Below the pieces are notes generated by a model. That model made no database searches. It was not told the origin of the DNA and saw only the letters and a program-made list of their open reading frames with translations. The translations under genes and the position numbers were made by a program. Positions 39,447 through 52,561 of a DNA stretch of 60,000 bases are shown in pieces (the stretch's first letter is position 1; every line of letters starts with the position of its first letter). The stretch comes from Symsagittifera roscoffensis. Taxonomy: Eukaryota > Xenacoelomorpha > Acoela > Convolutidae. The stretch is from NCBI RefSeq assembly GCF_963678635.1, contig NC_087066.1:24729012-24789011 (forward strand), written 5' to 3'.

Positions 39447-42400
39447 AACTATACATCGAGCATGGTCAAAACATACCTCGAGCACGGTCTAAAAATACCT
39501 CAAGCACGGTCGAAACACACCTCGAGCACGGTCTAAACATACCTCAAGCACCGTCTAAACATACCTCAAGCACGGTTGAAACACACCTCAAGCACGGTCG
39601 AAATATACCTCGAGCACGGTCCAAACATACCTCGAGCACGGTCTAAACATACCTCAAGCACGGTCGAAACACACCTCGAGCACGGTCTAAACATACCTCA
39701 AGCACCGTCTAAACATACCTCAAGCACGGTCGAAACACACCTCGAGCATGGTCAAAACATACCTCGAGCACGGTCTAAACATACCTCAAGCACGGTCGAA
39801 ACACACCTCGAGCACGGTCTAAACATACCTCAAGCACCGTCTAAACATACCTCAAGCACGGTCGAAACACACCTCGAGCACGGTCGAAATATACCTCGAT
39901 CACGGTCCAAACATACCTCGAGCACGGTCTAAACATACTTGTAGCACGGTCGAAACATACCTCGAGCACGAAAACATAACTCGAGCACGGTCTAAGCATA
40001 CGTCGAGCATGGTCAAAGCATACATCGAGCACGGTTAAAACATACCCCGAGCATGGTCAAACCATACCTCGAGAACTGTTGATACATACCTCGAGCATTG
40101 TCGAAACAAAGTTCGAGCACGGTCTAAACATACCTCGAGCACGGTCGAAACACAACTCGAGGCCGGTCGAAACATAAATCGAGCAGTGTCGAAACAAACA
40201 GTGAGCACGGTCTAAACTTACCTCGAGCACGGTCGAAACACAACTCGAGGCCGGTCGAAACATAAATCGAGCAGTGTCGAAACAAACAGTGAGCACGGTC
40301 AAAACATACCTCGAGCACGGTCAAAACATACCTCGAGCACGGTCGAACCATACCTCGAGCACTGTTGATACATACCTCGAGCACGGTCTAAAATTACCTC
40401 TACCATGGTCAAAACAAACCTCGAGCACGGTCGAACTATACCTCCAGCACTGCTGATACATACCTGGAGCACTGTTGATACATACCTCGAGCACGGTCTA
40501 AAATTACCTCTACCATGCTCAAAACAAACTTCGAGCACGGTCTGAACATACCTCTAGCTCGGTCGAAATATACCTCGAGCACGTCCTTAACTTACTCGAG
40601 CACGGTCGAAACTTACCTCGAGCACGGTCCAAACATACCACGAGCACGGTCTGAACCTACCTGTAGCACGGTCGAAACATACATGGAGCACGAAAACTTA
40701 CCTCGAGCACGGTCGAAACACACCTCGAGGCCGGTCGAAACATAACTCGAGCAGTGTCGAAACAAACATTGAGCACGGTCAAAACATACATCGAGCACGG
40801 TCAAAACATACCTCGAGCACGGTCGAACCATACCTCGAGCACTGTTGATACATAACTCGAGCATGCTCAAAACAAACTTCGAGCACGGTCTGAAATACCT
40901 CTAGCTCGATCGAAATATACCTCGAGCACGTCCTTAACTTACTCGAGCACGGTCGAAACTTACCTCGAGCACGGTCCAAACATACCACGAGCACGGTCTG
41001 AACCTACCTGTAGCACGGTCGAAACATACATGGAGCACGAAAATATACCTCGAGCACCTGTAAGCATACGTCGAGCATGGTCAAAGCATACATCGAGCAT
41101 GGCCAAAACATACCTCGGTCCTGTTCAAACCATACCTCGAGCACTGTTGATTCATACCTCGAGCACAGTCTAAACTTACCTCGAGCACGGTCGAAACACA
41201 CCTCGAGGCCGGTCGAAACATAACTCGAGCAGTGTCGAAACAAACATTGAGCACGGTCAAAACATACATCGAGCACGGTCAAAACATACCTCGAGCACGG
41301 TCGAACCATACCTCGAGCACTGTTGATACATAACTCGAGCATGCTCAAAACAAACTTCGAGCACGGTCTGAACATACCTCTAGCTCGAACGAAATATACC
41401 TCGAGTACTTCCTTAACACACTCGAGCACGGTCGAAATATACCTCGAGCTCGGTTGGAACATACCTCGAGCACTGTTGATTCATACCTCGAGCACGGTCT
41501 AAACTTACCTCGAGCACGGTCGAAACACACCTCGAGGCCGGTCGAAACATAACTCGAGCAGTGTCGAAACAAACATTGAGCACGGTCAAAACATACATCG
41601 AGCACGGTCAAAACATACCTCGAGCACGGTCGAACCATACCTCGAGCACTGTTGATACATAACTCGAGCATGCTCAAAACAAACTTCGAGCACGGTCTGA
41701 ACATACCTCTAGCACGGTCGAAACTTACCTCGAGCACGGTCCAAACATACCACGAGCACGGTCTGAACCTACCTGTAGCACGGTCGAAACATACATGGAG
41801 CACGAAAATATACCTCGAGCACCTGTAAGCATACGTCGAGCATGGTCAAAGCATAGATCGAGCATGGCCAAAACATACCTCGGTCCTGTTCAAACCATAC
41901 CTCGAGCACTGTTGATTCATACCTCGAGCACAGTCTAAACTTACCTCGAGCACGGTCGAAACACACCTCGAGGCCGGTCGAAACATAACTCGAGCAGTGT
42001 CGAAACAAACATTGAGCACGGTCAAAACATACATCGAGCACGGTCAAAACATACCTCGAGCACGGTCGCACCATACCTCGAGCACTGTTGATACATAACT
42101 CGAGCATGCTCAAAACAAACTTCGAGCACGGTCTGAACATACCTCTAGCTCGATCGAAATATACCTCGAGCACGTCCTTAACTTACTCGAGCACGGTCGA
42201 AACTTACCTCGAGCACGGTCCAAACATACCACGAGCACGGTCTGAACCTACCTGTAGCACGGTCGAAACATACATGGAGCACGAAAATATACCTCGAGCA
42301 CCTGTAAGCATACGTCGAGCATGGTCAAAGCATACATCGCGCATGGCCAAAACATACCTCGGTCCTGTTCAAACCATACCTCGAGCACTGTTGATTCATA

Positions 42401-42738
42401 CCTCGAGCACAGTCTAAACTTACCTCGAGCACGGTCGAAACACACCTCGAGGCCGGTCGAAACATAACTCGAGCAGTGTCGAAACAAACATTGAGCACGG
42501 TCAAAACATACATCGAGCACGGTCAAAACATACCTCGAGCACGGTCGAACCATACCTCGAGCACTGTTGATACATAACTCGAGCATGCTCAAAACAAACT
42601 TCGAGCACGGTCTGAACATACCTCTAGCTCGAACGAAATATACCTCGAGTACTTCCTTAACACACTCGAGCACGGTCGAAATATACCTCGAGCTCGGTTG
42701 GAACATACCTCGAACACGGTGAAATACACCTCGAGCAA
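39447..42738. repeat. Minisatellite, 22-bp unit, about 150 copies
   Basis: The unit is close to CCTCGAGCACGGTCGAAACATA, repeated for 3.3 kb with point variants such as CAAGCACCGTCTAAA. Later parts show a higher-order pattern: the variant block starting TGTAAGCATACGTCGAGC recurs at about 41059, 41823 and 42303. Because 22 is not a multiple of 3 and the unit has no stop, long frames appear on both strands with a 22-residue protein period (for example MLEVCFDRARGMFRPCSRYV); these are by-products. Confidence 0.95.
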
Positions 42739-42984
42739 TTGATTTTAACAGAGCTAAAATTTTTCTTAGCCTAACTGGCAATTTTTTTATTTTCGGTACT
42801 CTAAAATTGATGTGGAAATTGATATGGGGTTACTCTTTGGTCCTCCCATTTGTTAGGACAGCGAGTAGAGCTCGAATCAGCTGGTTAAGTATTTAGACAA
42901 GGCAGAAAATTTTAATACATTTTGGCACGTTATGGAATGCGTACAATTTTAATAAAAGTAAAAAAGTAAAAAAAAACTCTAAAA
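42739..42984. other. Short spacer, no feature
   Basis: About 250 bp between the minisatellite and the start of the right retroelement. A-rich, with no gene or repeat seen. Confidence 0.4.
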
Positions 42985-43115
42985 TTTGGTTACGAACTGG
43001 AACCTGATCCAAACTATATATTATTATTGGTTATCAATTAGATATTTCATCCCTATAAATTATTAAATACTAACCAATCACACTCCATCTAGCTAACAAT
43101 CCACTTATTTGTAAA

Positions 43116-43143
43116 GTGCTGAAATTATTTGTAATTTCAGCAC
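43116..43143. promoter_or_regulatory. Conserved LTR hairpin (right copy)
   Basis: GTGCTGAAATTAT..GTAATTTCAGCAC, the same structure as 4442-4469 with one arm mismatch. Confidence 0.6.
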
Positions 43144-43471
43144 CGGAGCATTCTGAATTTAACTTACAACTTAGTTGCCTTTTCCAAGAGACCGACTCGT
43201 AACAAACCAATATACTCTAGACCTATTGAGACTAAGAGATATAAGAGTAAGATTAAGATCGGTATTAGATTAAGAAGTTGCACGAATCTATCCGGCCGAA
43301 AATAAGATAGCGTGACGAGCAGACGGTGCACCCTATCTGAAATTACTCTCTGAGTTGGAAAATCAATCCCAACTCCTCTGGTGCGACCATAAGTCTCGAA
43401 AAAGACCTTAAGGAATAAAACAGCTTAGAACTAACCAAAAATAGATTAGACTTAGACAAACATTCACAAAA

Positions 43472-43712
43472 ATGTTACATGATAATAATTGAATTGAAAT
43501 GTCTCTACGACTCATTAGATCAGAACCATTATTCCGAACAATACGAGAACTACCCGGTATTGGACGAAGACTTCGGACAAGAGACGATAGACGATAGACG
43601 ACTACAACGGAACTTACCCATAAGTTTCATGATCCTACGGGAAAAGCCAACACAAACTTTTGTATTTAGAGTTTTATTAGCAATGAATTTAGATTTTCAT
43701 TTGCAAACATAG
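43472..43712 (+). pseudogene. Remnant of the conserved 77-codon leader ORF
   Basis: The homologous start ATG at 43472 is followed by an early TGA (LHDNN then stop), and the conserved blocks are split over two frames. The end, FVFRVLLAMNLDFHLQT, matches the left copy closely. Confidence 0.5.
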
Positions 43713-44686
43713 TATCATTGAAGAAAAATCTTCACCAATAATTACAGGCGCTAAACTTATTATTGTACAATAACGACTGATAAAAACATCACTAGTCGTT
43801 TCCTTTAATCTGCAGTAAATTTGAAAAAGATATCTACAAAAAAGTTTATTGGAAATGAAAAATAAAATTTAGTTTGTAAATACACAAATTGTTAGTAATG
43901 TATAAATCATCTCTTCATCTCAGCTTCATCATCCAAACATATCAGCAAATCATAAAACCACTAACGTCATCAAAAACTAAACTTTTCTATCAATTAAACT
44001 TTAAATTATTTTAAAAAGGCCTATTCTCATTTTTACTTCTACCTAAATTAAACTTTTTAAACTTAATAGATCATCAAGGTTTTCCTTGAATCTCCATATC
44101 ACTTTTATCTTAATTAAATTTTATATCGTTAAATTTATAACCTGATCATCAAGGCTTATCCTTGGATCAAATAGAACAATTTTGTTCTCCCCCGCACAAT
44201 TAACACAGTGTCTAACGACATTAAACGTCGATTCGCTATACAACCCTTTCTCAACACACAGGACTAATAGAAAATTTTCAATCACACTAACCATTCTAAT
44301 TAGGATAAACAGTGAAGATTTTCGTTTATTCATCCTTCACTTGATCCCCCTTCTTACCTGACTCAAGATAATACTTAAACAGATAAATTTAAAAAAGTAT
44401 CTAACTAACTACTTGTGTTCTAATTATACCTGAAACTTGTGAATCGATTTACTATTCTCCAAACCTTGAACACAATCACTACCCCTAAGTAAGATTAAGT
44501 AAGTTAACACCTTAACTTAGACTAGTCACGAGAAAGTAACAATCATTCTCCGGAATTGATATATCCTTTTCTCTCCAACCCTGAATACAAGACCCAAGTT
44601 AGGCTAACCCGAAAAAATTGTAAGAACTAACAGTTTAGGCATTAAAAATCACTAATCCAAATATTGCATCCGTCATCCTAAATCTT

Positions 44687-45064
44687 ATGTCACTAGACAA
44701 TTTAGGAAATAAACAAACAATCATATTACACAACTGTGAAATAAACAACGAAAAATATGATCTCGTAATCTCTCCACACATACCGTCAACAGGATATATT
44801 AGAACAAAACGACAAACAATCAAACAAAAAATTTTAAGCAAACAGAGACAGATTACACGAAAAAGATTTTCAAAACAAAGAAACGCATTCTCCGAATCAG
44901 AAACAAGTCATTTAGAAGAACTTTATAGATTAAAAGACTCCGTAAATAAGAATTACCAAGTTAATGATACATTATATTTTTCTGACTCAGAAACCACATC
45001 AATACAAGGAAAACGCAGAATAAAGAACACATACAAGAACAAACCAGTACGTCTATACAATTGA
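44687..45064 (+). CDS. Small basic ORF upstream of gag (125 aa, copy A)
   Basis: An intact 125-residue frame in an otherwise decayed element. It starts MSLDNLGNKQTIILHNCEI, has a Lys/Arg-rich middle (QRQITRKRFSKQR), then an acidic SESETSHLEEL segment and a second SDSETTS motif, ending in a basic tail. It is related to 2733-2927 (64 residues) and to the broken copy at 47525-47900. No known domain. It could be a nucleic-acid-binding accessory protein. Confidence 0.5.
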   Translation: MSLDNLGNKQTIILHNCEINNEKYDLVISPHIPSTGYIRTKRQTIKQKILSKQRQITRKRFSKQRNAFSESETSHLEELYRLKDSVNKNYQVNDTLYFSDSETTSIQGKRRIKNTYKNKPVRLYN

Positions 45065-45119
45065 AATCAACCAATAAAACACATTGAAAGTTATAAATTG
45101 ACAGTAATAAAGCACTAAA

Positions 45120-47145
45120 ATGAGTCGAGTCAAAATGAAGAAAGGGAAGATGAAAACTCCATCTTTCCATTTATAATTACTTCCCTCACTGATGACAGAG
45201 GACAAACACAATTTGTCAGAATTTAATAGCAAATTTATTTGAAAGAGGAGTTAGTCTATGCACTGCAGAATTTCCAGAAGTAAAAATAAAAAGACAAATT
45301 GTCGACCACTACCTCAAAGGAATATGTACACCATCACAACAATACGGAATCTACACCCTAGAGTTACAGAGCCCAAGTACATTTCATGATAAGTATCTAC
45401 TTCAAACAGATGACGTAGTTATTGAATTTTCAAAAGTATTCACAGAATAAATAAAAAGTATACAACACCAAAATTCACAAAGAGCAAATTCAATATTCAC
45501 TAACAAAGTATTTCGAATAGTTTATAGCTATTTATCTATATTAGAAAAACCAGAATCTCAAGGAACTTCACCAGTTCAGATATCAAAACATACAGCTGTA
45601 AGACATGAAATCACGATATTTTCTGACTATTTGAACGCAATCCGTGAAAATTTAACCAGCAACGACGTTTCACAAAACGATAAACGCGATTTACAAAAAT
45701 TCTTAGCATGGTTCATCACAGATTATTTCACACATAATCTTGATTTAATCGCACAAGCAAGAAAAAATTTCAGACCCCAAAATTTAACAGATGATACAGT
45801 ATCTGCAGAACAATCAGATTATGTTTGGGACTCTGAATGGTCTCATCCATTATTTATGAAGATACCAACAGACATTTAAAGTCAAGCCAGTAGCACAATA
45901 ACTATACACAAAGATTATATTAAGATATACCCACTCACAATTGATGCGACACCTTTAAACTATAATTCATTCCTACCCGATAGAACACAAAATAATACCC
46001 TTTATTCAACTGTCATACAACAAGAAAATCTAAAAGGAGCTAGGAATCTCACACAACAAGATATTCAAACACCATCATATTTCGCAAATGAAGAAGTAGT
46101 TACAACAGTAATAACAACAACACAACAAAGTATCTCACCAATACATCCAAATGTTACAATTCCAAGACCTAAAAATTCAACCTTACCACAGGTAACATTA
46201 CAATCAACGGTTAAACCCACCGTTGCCCCCAAAGTAATCACACATGGATTATCAAACGTTTAGACCAATGATGCAACCAATACAAAAACAAAGAACATTC
46301 ACTAGAAACAACTTTGCAGAACACATTAATAACTATGTAAATAGACCACAAACGTCTAAATCCTTTCGCCCAAATAATCAAAATCATTTATTTTCATAAA
46401 AACAAAATTTTCGAAAACCAACAACAACAACAGTAAATTCTCATGATTCCCTACGTATTTCACAAGACCAAAGTGAAAATTATCAATTTTTCCAACAAAA
46501 TAGAAATAAAGAACAAAACCAAGGTAAACAAAACACACCTTACTATACACCTAATGTTCAATCATCAGATGATGATGACTATTATCAACCAGATATTTTT
46601 GCACCATATACACAAAAATACCGTCCAAAACCACTTCGACAAAATCAAGCATCCCAAAATACAAAATTTAATCCACAAAACTTAGCTCATACACAAAATC
46701 ACCAACCGTTGCAAACGCAGAATCCAACCTATACAGCATCATATCAACCAATACAAAAGCAAAACCCAGTAAACACTGATTATTATCAATCAACACAAAT
46801 GTAAAATGAAATACCATTACCATATTATTTACAACAACATGAAATAACAAAAAATCAACTGACAAATTTTTCACAAAAACCAAATGCCGCAGAATCACTA
46901 CAGATGTTTATGAATCCATACCTTATGGGTGGATCATCAATACAATCAAACAAGCCATTGATGGTATTCATTGGCACATATCCTGAATATTCTGTAGAAG
47001 ATTATTTAAATGCAGTCACAGCAAATTTAGTTTTAAATGTAGGACCTGAACCCATAAATACGCCACTTCACCAAAATTGGATACATAGACGCACAGCGTT
47101 AATACAAACCACACTTGATGGCGCAGCTCAAAAATGGGATAAAAA
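45120..47145 (+). pseudogene. gag: Gag pseudogene, copy A, truncated
   Basis: Begins at an ATG homologous to the left gag start but lacks a continuous frame: several stops and frame changes (for example after ISLTDDRG-type segment near 45220 and in TDI-stop at 45877). Recognisable blocks are DYVWDSEWSHP (45822), the Gln/Asn-rich middle and MNPYLMGGSS (46911). It ends abruptly after TLDGAAQKWDKN at the duplication junction. Confidence 0.75.
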
Positions 47146-47524
47146 TTGAAGAACTTCGGTTATTCATCCTTCACTTGATCCCCCTTCTTACCTGACCCAG
47201 GATAATACTTAAAGTTAATAAATTTAAAATAGTATCTAACGAACTACTTGTGTTCTACTTATACATGAACCTTGTGGATCGATTTACCATTCTCCAAACC
47301 TTGATCACTATCATTACCCCTAAGTAAGATTAAGTAAGTTAACACCTTAACTTAGACTAGCCACGAGAAAGTAACAATCATTCTTCGGAATCGATATATG
47401 CTTTTCTCCCCTACCCTGAAAAACAAGACCCAAGCTAAGCTAACCCGAAAAAACCGTAAGAACTAATAGTTTAAGCACTTTAAAAATCACTAATCCAAAT
47501 ACTGCATCCATCATCCTAAACCCT

Positions 47525-47900
47525 ATGTCACTAGACATTTTAGGAAACAAACAAACAATCATAATACACAACTGTGAAATAAACAACGACAAATATGATC
47601 TCGTAATCACTCCACAGACAATCAACAGGATAAATTAGAACCAAATCACAAACATTTAAACGAAAAATTTTAAGCAAACAAAGACAAATTGCAAGAAAAA
47701 GATTTTCAAAACAAAGAAACGCACTTTCCGAATCAGAAACAAGTCATCTACAAGAACTTTATAGATTAAAAAACTCAAAAAATATAAACTACCCAGTTAA
47801 AGATCCATTATATTTTTCTGACTCAGAAACTACATCACATTCATCAATACAAGGAAAAAGAAGAATAAAACAAATCAGTACGACTATACAATTAGAATCA
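47525..47900 (+). pseudogene. Small basic ORF, copy B, broken
   Basis: Same gene as 44687-45064. The ATG at 47525 is kept, but the frame is interrupted where copy A has the STGYIRTKRQ segment. Confidence 0.5.
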
Positions 47901-47950
47901 ACCAATAAAACATATAGAAAGTTACAAATTAACAGTCATAAAGCACAAAA

Positions 47951-50900
47951 ATGAGTACAAATGAAGAAAGTGAAGATGAAAACTCCATCCTTCCATTTAT
48001 CATTGTTTCCCTCACTGATGATAGAAGACAAACAAAATTTTGTCAAAATTTAATAGCAAATTTATTTGAAAGAGGAGTTAGTCTATGCACAGCAGAATTT
48101 CCAGAAGTAAAAATCAAAAGAAAAATTATCGACCACTATCTCAAAAGAATATTTAACCTAACACAACAGTACGGAATCTATAGCATAGAAATACAGACCC
48201 CAAGTAAATTTCATGATAGATATCTAGTTCAAATAGACAATGTAGATATAAAATTTTCAAAAGTATTCACAGAATACATAAAAAATATACAACACCAAAA
48301 TTCACAAAGAGCAAATTCAATAATTACGAATGAAGTATTTCCAATAAATTATAGCTATCTATGTATATTAGAAAAACCAGAATCCCAAGGAACTTAAGCA
48401 GTTCAAACATCAAAACATACAACTGCCAGACATGAAATTGCAATATTTTCTGAATATTTAAATACAATCCGTGAAAATTTAACTAGTAACGACGTTTCAC
48501 AAAACGTTAAACATAATTTACTAAAAATCTTGGCATGGTTTATCATAGATTATTTCAGACAAAATCTTGATCTAATCTTACAAGCAAGGAAGAATTTCGG
48601 ACTCCAAAATTCAGCAGATGATACGGTTTTAGCAGAATCATCAGATTATGTTTGGGACCCTGAATGGTCTCATCCACTATTCTTTAACATACCAACAGAT
48701 ATTTCAAGTCAAGCAATTGTCACAATTTCTAAGCAAAGATTAAATTAAGATATATCCACTCACAACTGATGCAACACCTTTAAACTATAATTCATTTCTA
48801 CCCGATAGAACAGGAAAAAATAGTTTAAACTCAACTCTCATACAACAAGAAAATCTGAATGGAACTAGGAACCTCACACAACAAGATATTCAAACACAAT
48901 CACATTTCGCAAATGAAGAAGTAGTTACAACAGTAGTAACCACAACACAACAAAGTATCTCACCAATACAACCAAATCTTACAACCCCAAGACCTAAAAA
49001 ACCAACCTTACCACAGGTAACATTACAATCCACGGTTAAACCCACCGTTGTACCAAAATTTGCACATGTGAACTATCAACCATTTAGACCAATGACAAAA
49101 CCAATACAAAAACAAAGAACAGTCACTAGAAATAACTTTGCAGAACACAATTATGACTATGTAAATAGACCACAAACATCTAAATTTTTTCGCCCAAATA
49201 CTCAAAATCAATTAGTTTTACAAAGAAAAAATTTTCAACAACCAACAACAACTTCAATAAATTTTCATGACTATCCACGAATTTCACACAACCAAAGTGA
49301 AAATTATCCATTTTTCAATAGAACAAAAACAATAAATAAAACCAAAGTAAACACAAAACAACTTATCATACACCTAATTATTTATCATCAGATGATGATG
49401 ACTACTATCAACCAGATATTTTTGCACCATATACACAAGAATACCATGTACAACCACCTCGACCAAATCAAGCATCCCAAAATACATATTTTTACCCGCA
49501 AAACCCAGCTAATACACAAACTTGTTGGCTTAATGGTGTTCTCCCGAACGATTCTAATTTGTATTTATAAGTTTTTATAAATAACTTTGTAACTAGATAT
49601 CGTTTGAAAACAATTTATTATTTTTTTTATTATAACTCACCATCCATTGCAAACGCAAAAACCAACCTGTACACAACCCTATCAAGCAATACAAATACAA
49701 AACTCAGTTAATACAGATTATTATCAACCAACACAAATGCAAAATGAAATCCCACTGCCTTATTATTTACAACAACATGAAATCACAAAAAGCCAACTTA
49801 CAAGTTTTTCACAAATGCCAAATGCCGCATAATCACTACAGATGACTATGAATCCATACCTTATGGGTGGATCATCAATACAATCAAACAAGCCATTGAT
49901 GGTATTCATTGGCACATATCCTGAATATTCTGTAGAAGATTATTTAAATGCAGTCACAGCAAATTTAATTTTAAATGTAGGACCTGAACCCATAAATACG
50001 CCACTTCACCAAAATTGGATACATAGACGCACAACGTTAATACCAACCACACTTGATGGGGCAGCCCACAAATTGTTTTTCAGATTTACCTATAGAAATA
50101 AAATCAGATTGGAAAAGATTCATACAATAATTTTCAAAAATATTTGATTCAGAAAGGAACAAACAACATCAACGAGTTTTATGCAATGAAATTCGTAGAC
50201 TACTAAATGAAACGATCAAACAACTAGCAGTAAGGATCGAAACACTAGTCCAAAAAGCATACTCATTAAACACTCATGATAACAAAAACACAAAAATGAC
50301 AGCAATTCTAATGATGACTCTAACACCTCAATTACGAAAAATAGCAATCAAAAAGAGAACATCACATCCTTCCTCAATTCGAGAACCAGATTCAGATTTC
50401 AGAAAACTAGTAGATAAACTAGAAAAAGCAGAAATCACTATGAAATTACAGGAAACAGAAAATCTCAAATTACAGTACGTTAATAATATTCAAACAACTA
50501 CAACACAAATAAATAGTATACATAATTCAGATACAGATTTATCCAAAAAAATCACTGAAACGCTGAATATATATGAGAAAAACCCAAATTGTAAAGGTAA
50601 ACCATCATTTAAAAGATGGTGTAACTATTGCCGAAGATACGGACACAGCATTGCTGAATGCAGACAAAAACAGCAAGACAATCAAAATAAACCACAAAAG
50701 TAAAAAGAACCAAATAAATCATTTTATCAATACATGAAAAAAGATCAAAATTTACCAAACAAAAACATTCCCAGTAACAAATTAATCACCTTAGTACTCT
50801 AACTACAGAGGTAGATCACCAGATCAAAGAAGCTCACGAAATCCCTCACAGAAAATATATAGTCGATCACACAGTAGAAATAACCAGTATCGAAATAGTT

Positions 50901-51369
50901 ATTCACGATCAAACTCAAACAGACCGAATTATTCGGTAGATACCAGTTCCCATTCACATTCTAGGAATAGACACTATTCAAATGATAGATCAAGAAACTC
51001 ATCATACAATAGACACAGAAATTATTCCAACAAAAGGAACAGAAGTTATTCGAATAATCGAATTCGACAATATAATAATCGATCTTGAGATTATTAAAAC
51101 AATAGATCAAATCACCAAAGATCTAATTACAACAATTATCAAAATAGATCACGAGAAAATTCACACCATAGGAATTCAAACTATAACAATAGACAAAGAA
51201 ACTACTCTCAATCACCTAATAGAAATAACACACGTTATCCAGATTCTCAAAACAGATATAGAAGTAATACACCAAAACATCAGAGACAAATAAATCAAGT
51301 ACAAACAACTGAAGAAACAAATTCAGACCCCCTGGTATTGATAACACAGAAACTACTGAATAACAATTA
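47951..51369 (+). pseudogene. gag: Gag pseudogene, copy B, with zinc knuckle and RS-rich tail
   Basis: The N-terminal 148 residues (47951-48397) are still open, then stops and shifts follow. Blocks: DYVWDPEWSHP (48645), MNPYLMGGSS (49848), a capsid-like helix region (50150-50500) and a CCHC knuckle, CNYCRRYGHSIAEC, near 50622-50663. Then comes a tail with many Arg-Ser, Asn-Arg and Tyr-Ser pairs (about 50810-51290, read across several stops). Gag packages the RNA; the knuckle and basic tail bind it. Confidence 0.75.
49521..49636. repeat. 116-bp insertion in gag copy B
   Basis: Interrupts gag between ACACAAA and TCACCA, where copy A is contiguous. It contains ATTTATA..TATAAAT and T-runs. No target duplication was recognised. 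Confidence 0.5.
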
Positions 51370-51748
51370 AATCACATTAATTGTGAATCAACAGACAGTG
51401 AAAGCGATACAAAAAACACACTTTTAATCAACATGACTTCAGTTGAAAATGATTATGAAACCGTTACATACGAACAACTTTTCATTCACATATTTACGAA
51501 AATTACTTGGAATTACTTTTAGACTATCATACTAGACCTAGCAGTAATAACATACCAATCAGACAAATAGTAAATGAAGTAACGACATCACAAACAACCT
51601 GAAAAGGAACAAATACCATGTTTTAGTACAAATCACATTTACCAAAGTATACCAAAAGAACCACCAAAAAAAAAGTTTGGACAATCCCCTTTCTTTTAGA
51701 AAGTCCAAAAAGTAAAGAATTTCAAACAGCAGACCTTGAAATAGATTT

Positions 51749-52162
51749 TTAATAGACTCTGGAGCAGAATCAAATATCATATTCATTCCAACTTGGAATG
51801 AAATCAAAACCCTACACCCGAGACTAACAACTGGAAAAACAACCAGTAGACTAGCAACAGCACAAGGCTCAACCTTAACAAAATATGGAAAAAATCAGCT
51901 TTTCCTTGTTCCCACTAAAACAATGGAACAAAATAAACTTCTCAATAAACCATTTAATCAAATATTCCATATCACAGATAAAAAACACAAAATTATTGGA
52001 ATTCCATTCATCACAAAATACATACCAACTATTTATATAATAGATAGTAAAATTTATATAAAATATAAATATTTCCATAATGCAAAACACCGCTTTAACA
52101 TTCTTCCAAAGAATGAACAAACAACCACCATTCTTTTCAAAGTTTTACCCCATCTACAATAA
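51749..52162 (+). pseudogene. pol: Retroelement aspartic protease domain
   Basis: The open frame begins with LIDSGAESNIIF, the DSG active-site loop of retroviral-type proteases, and runs to 52162 with IIGIPFITKYIPTI near the end. The frame has no in-domain stop but is cut off from gag and RT by stops, so it is part of a broken pol gene. Confidence 0.7.
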
Positions 52163-52561
52163 ACAAAGAAAACGTCTTAAACTACTCTCAAGTTTTCTTT
52201 GTTTTCTTTGTTCACGAATTTGCAATTAAACAAGTTCACCAGTACGAAAAAAATTAAAACAGACAACTTTTCTATATGTCAGACTTTGAATTTAGACCAA
52301 TTCACAAATTTTTTAGAGTAACAATTTCATCCATAAAATAAATGTAAAATTCAAACTCCGATATTATTTCTCTACACGTGTATGATAATTCACCATACAA
52401 AACCACCTTACCCATAGGACTCTTAGGATATTGTGAAACTAATGCAACAACTTCCCCCACAAAAGAAGTAGCATACAGAGTAAATAATATATTACAACTA
52501 CTAGATATATGTCAATCAACCATTCTCGATGAAGATTTATCAATAAATAAAATAATAAGCA

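Larger units (their letters stand above)
42985..44686 (+). other. Right retroelement 5' LTR/leader
   Basis: Collinear with the reverse complement of 2928-4598. The first bases (TTTGGTTACGAACTGG) are a diverged form of TGTTGGTCGCAAAATGG. It includes the conserved hairpin at 43116-43143 and the small ORF remnant at 43472-43712. The LTR/internal boundary is not determined. Confidence 0.65.
44312..47145 (+). repeat. Leader-plus-gag duplication, copy A
   Basis: Repeated from about 47146 with an offset near 2,834 and clear divergence. Copy A breaks off in gag right after GAAQKWDKN and is joined to the leader block CGGTTATTCATCC of copy B. Confidence 0.75.
47146..49990 (+). repeat. Leader-plus-gag duplication, copy B
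   Basis: Second copy of 44312-47145. It starts again with the leader block and runs into the full-length gag/pol of this element. It contains a 116-bp insertion at 49521-49636 absent from copy A and from the left element. Confidence 0.75.

Noticed and set aside
39576-42781. Long open frames on both strands with a 22-residue period (such as repeated FDRARGMFRPCSRY)
   Set aside because: They follow from a stop-free 22-bp tandem repeat read in all frames; no start context or non-repeat domain.
50982-51293. 103-codon Ile/Thr-rich frame
   Set aside because: Out of frame with the RS-rich gag tail, which continues the gag reading frame.
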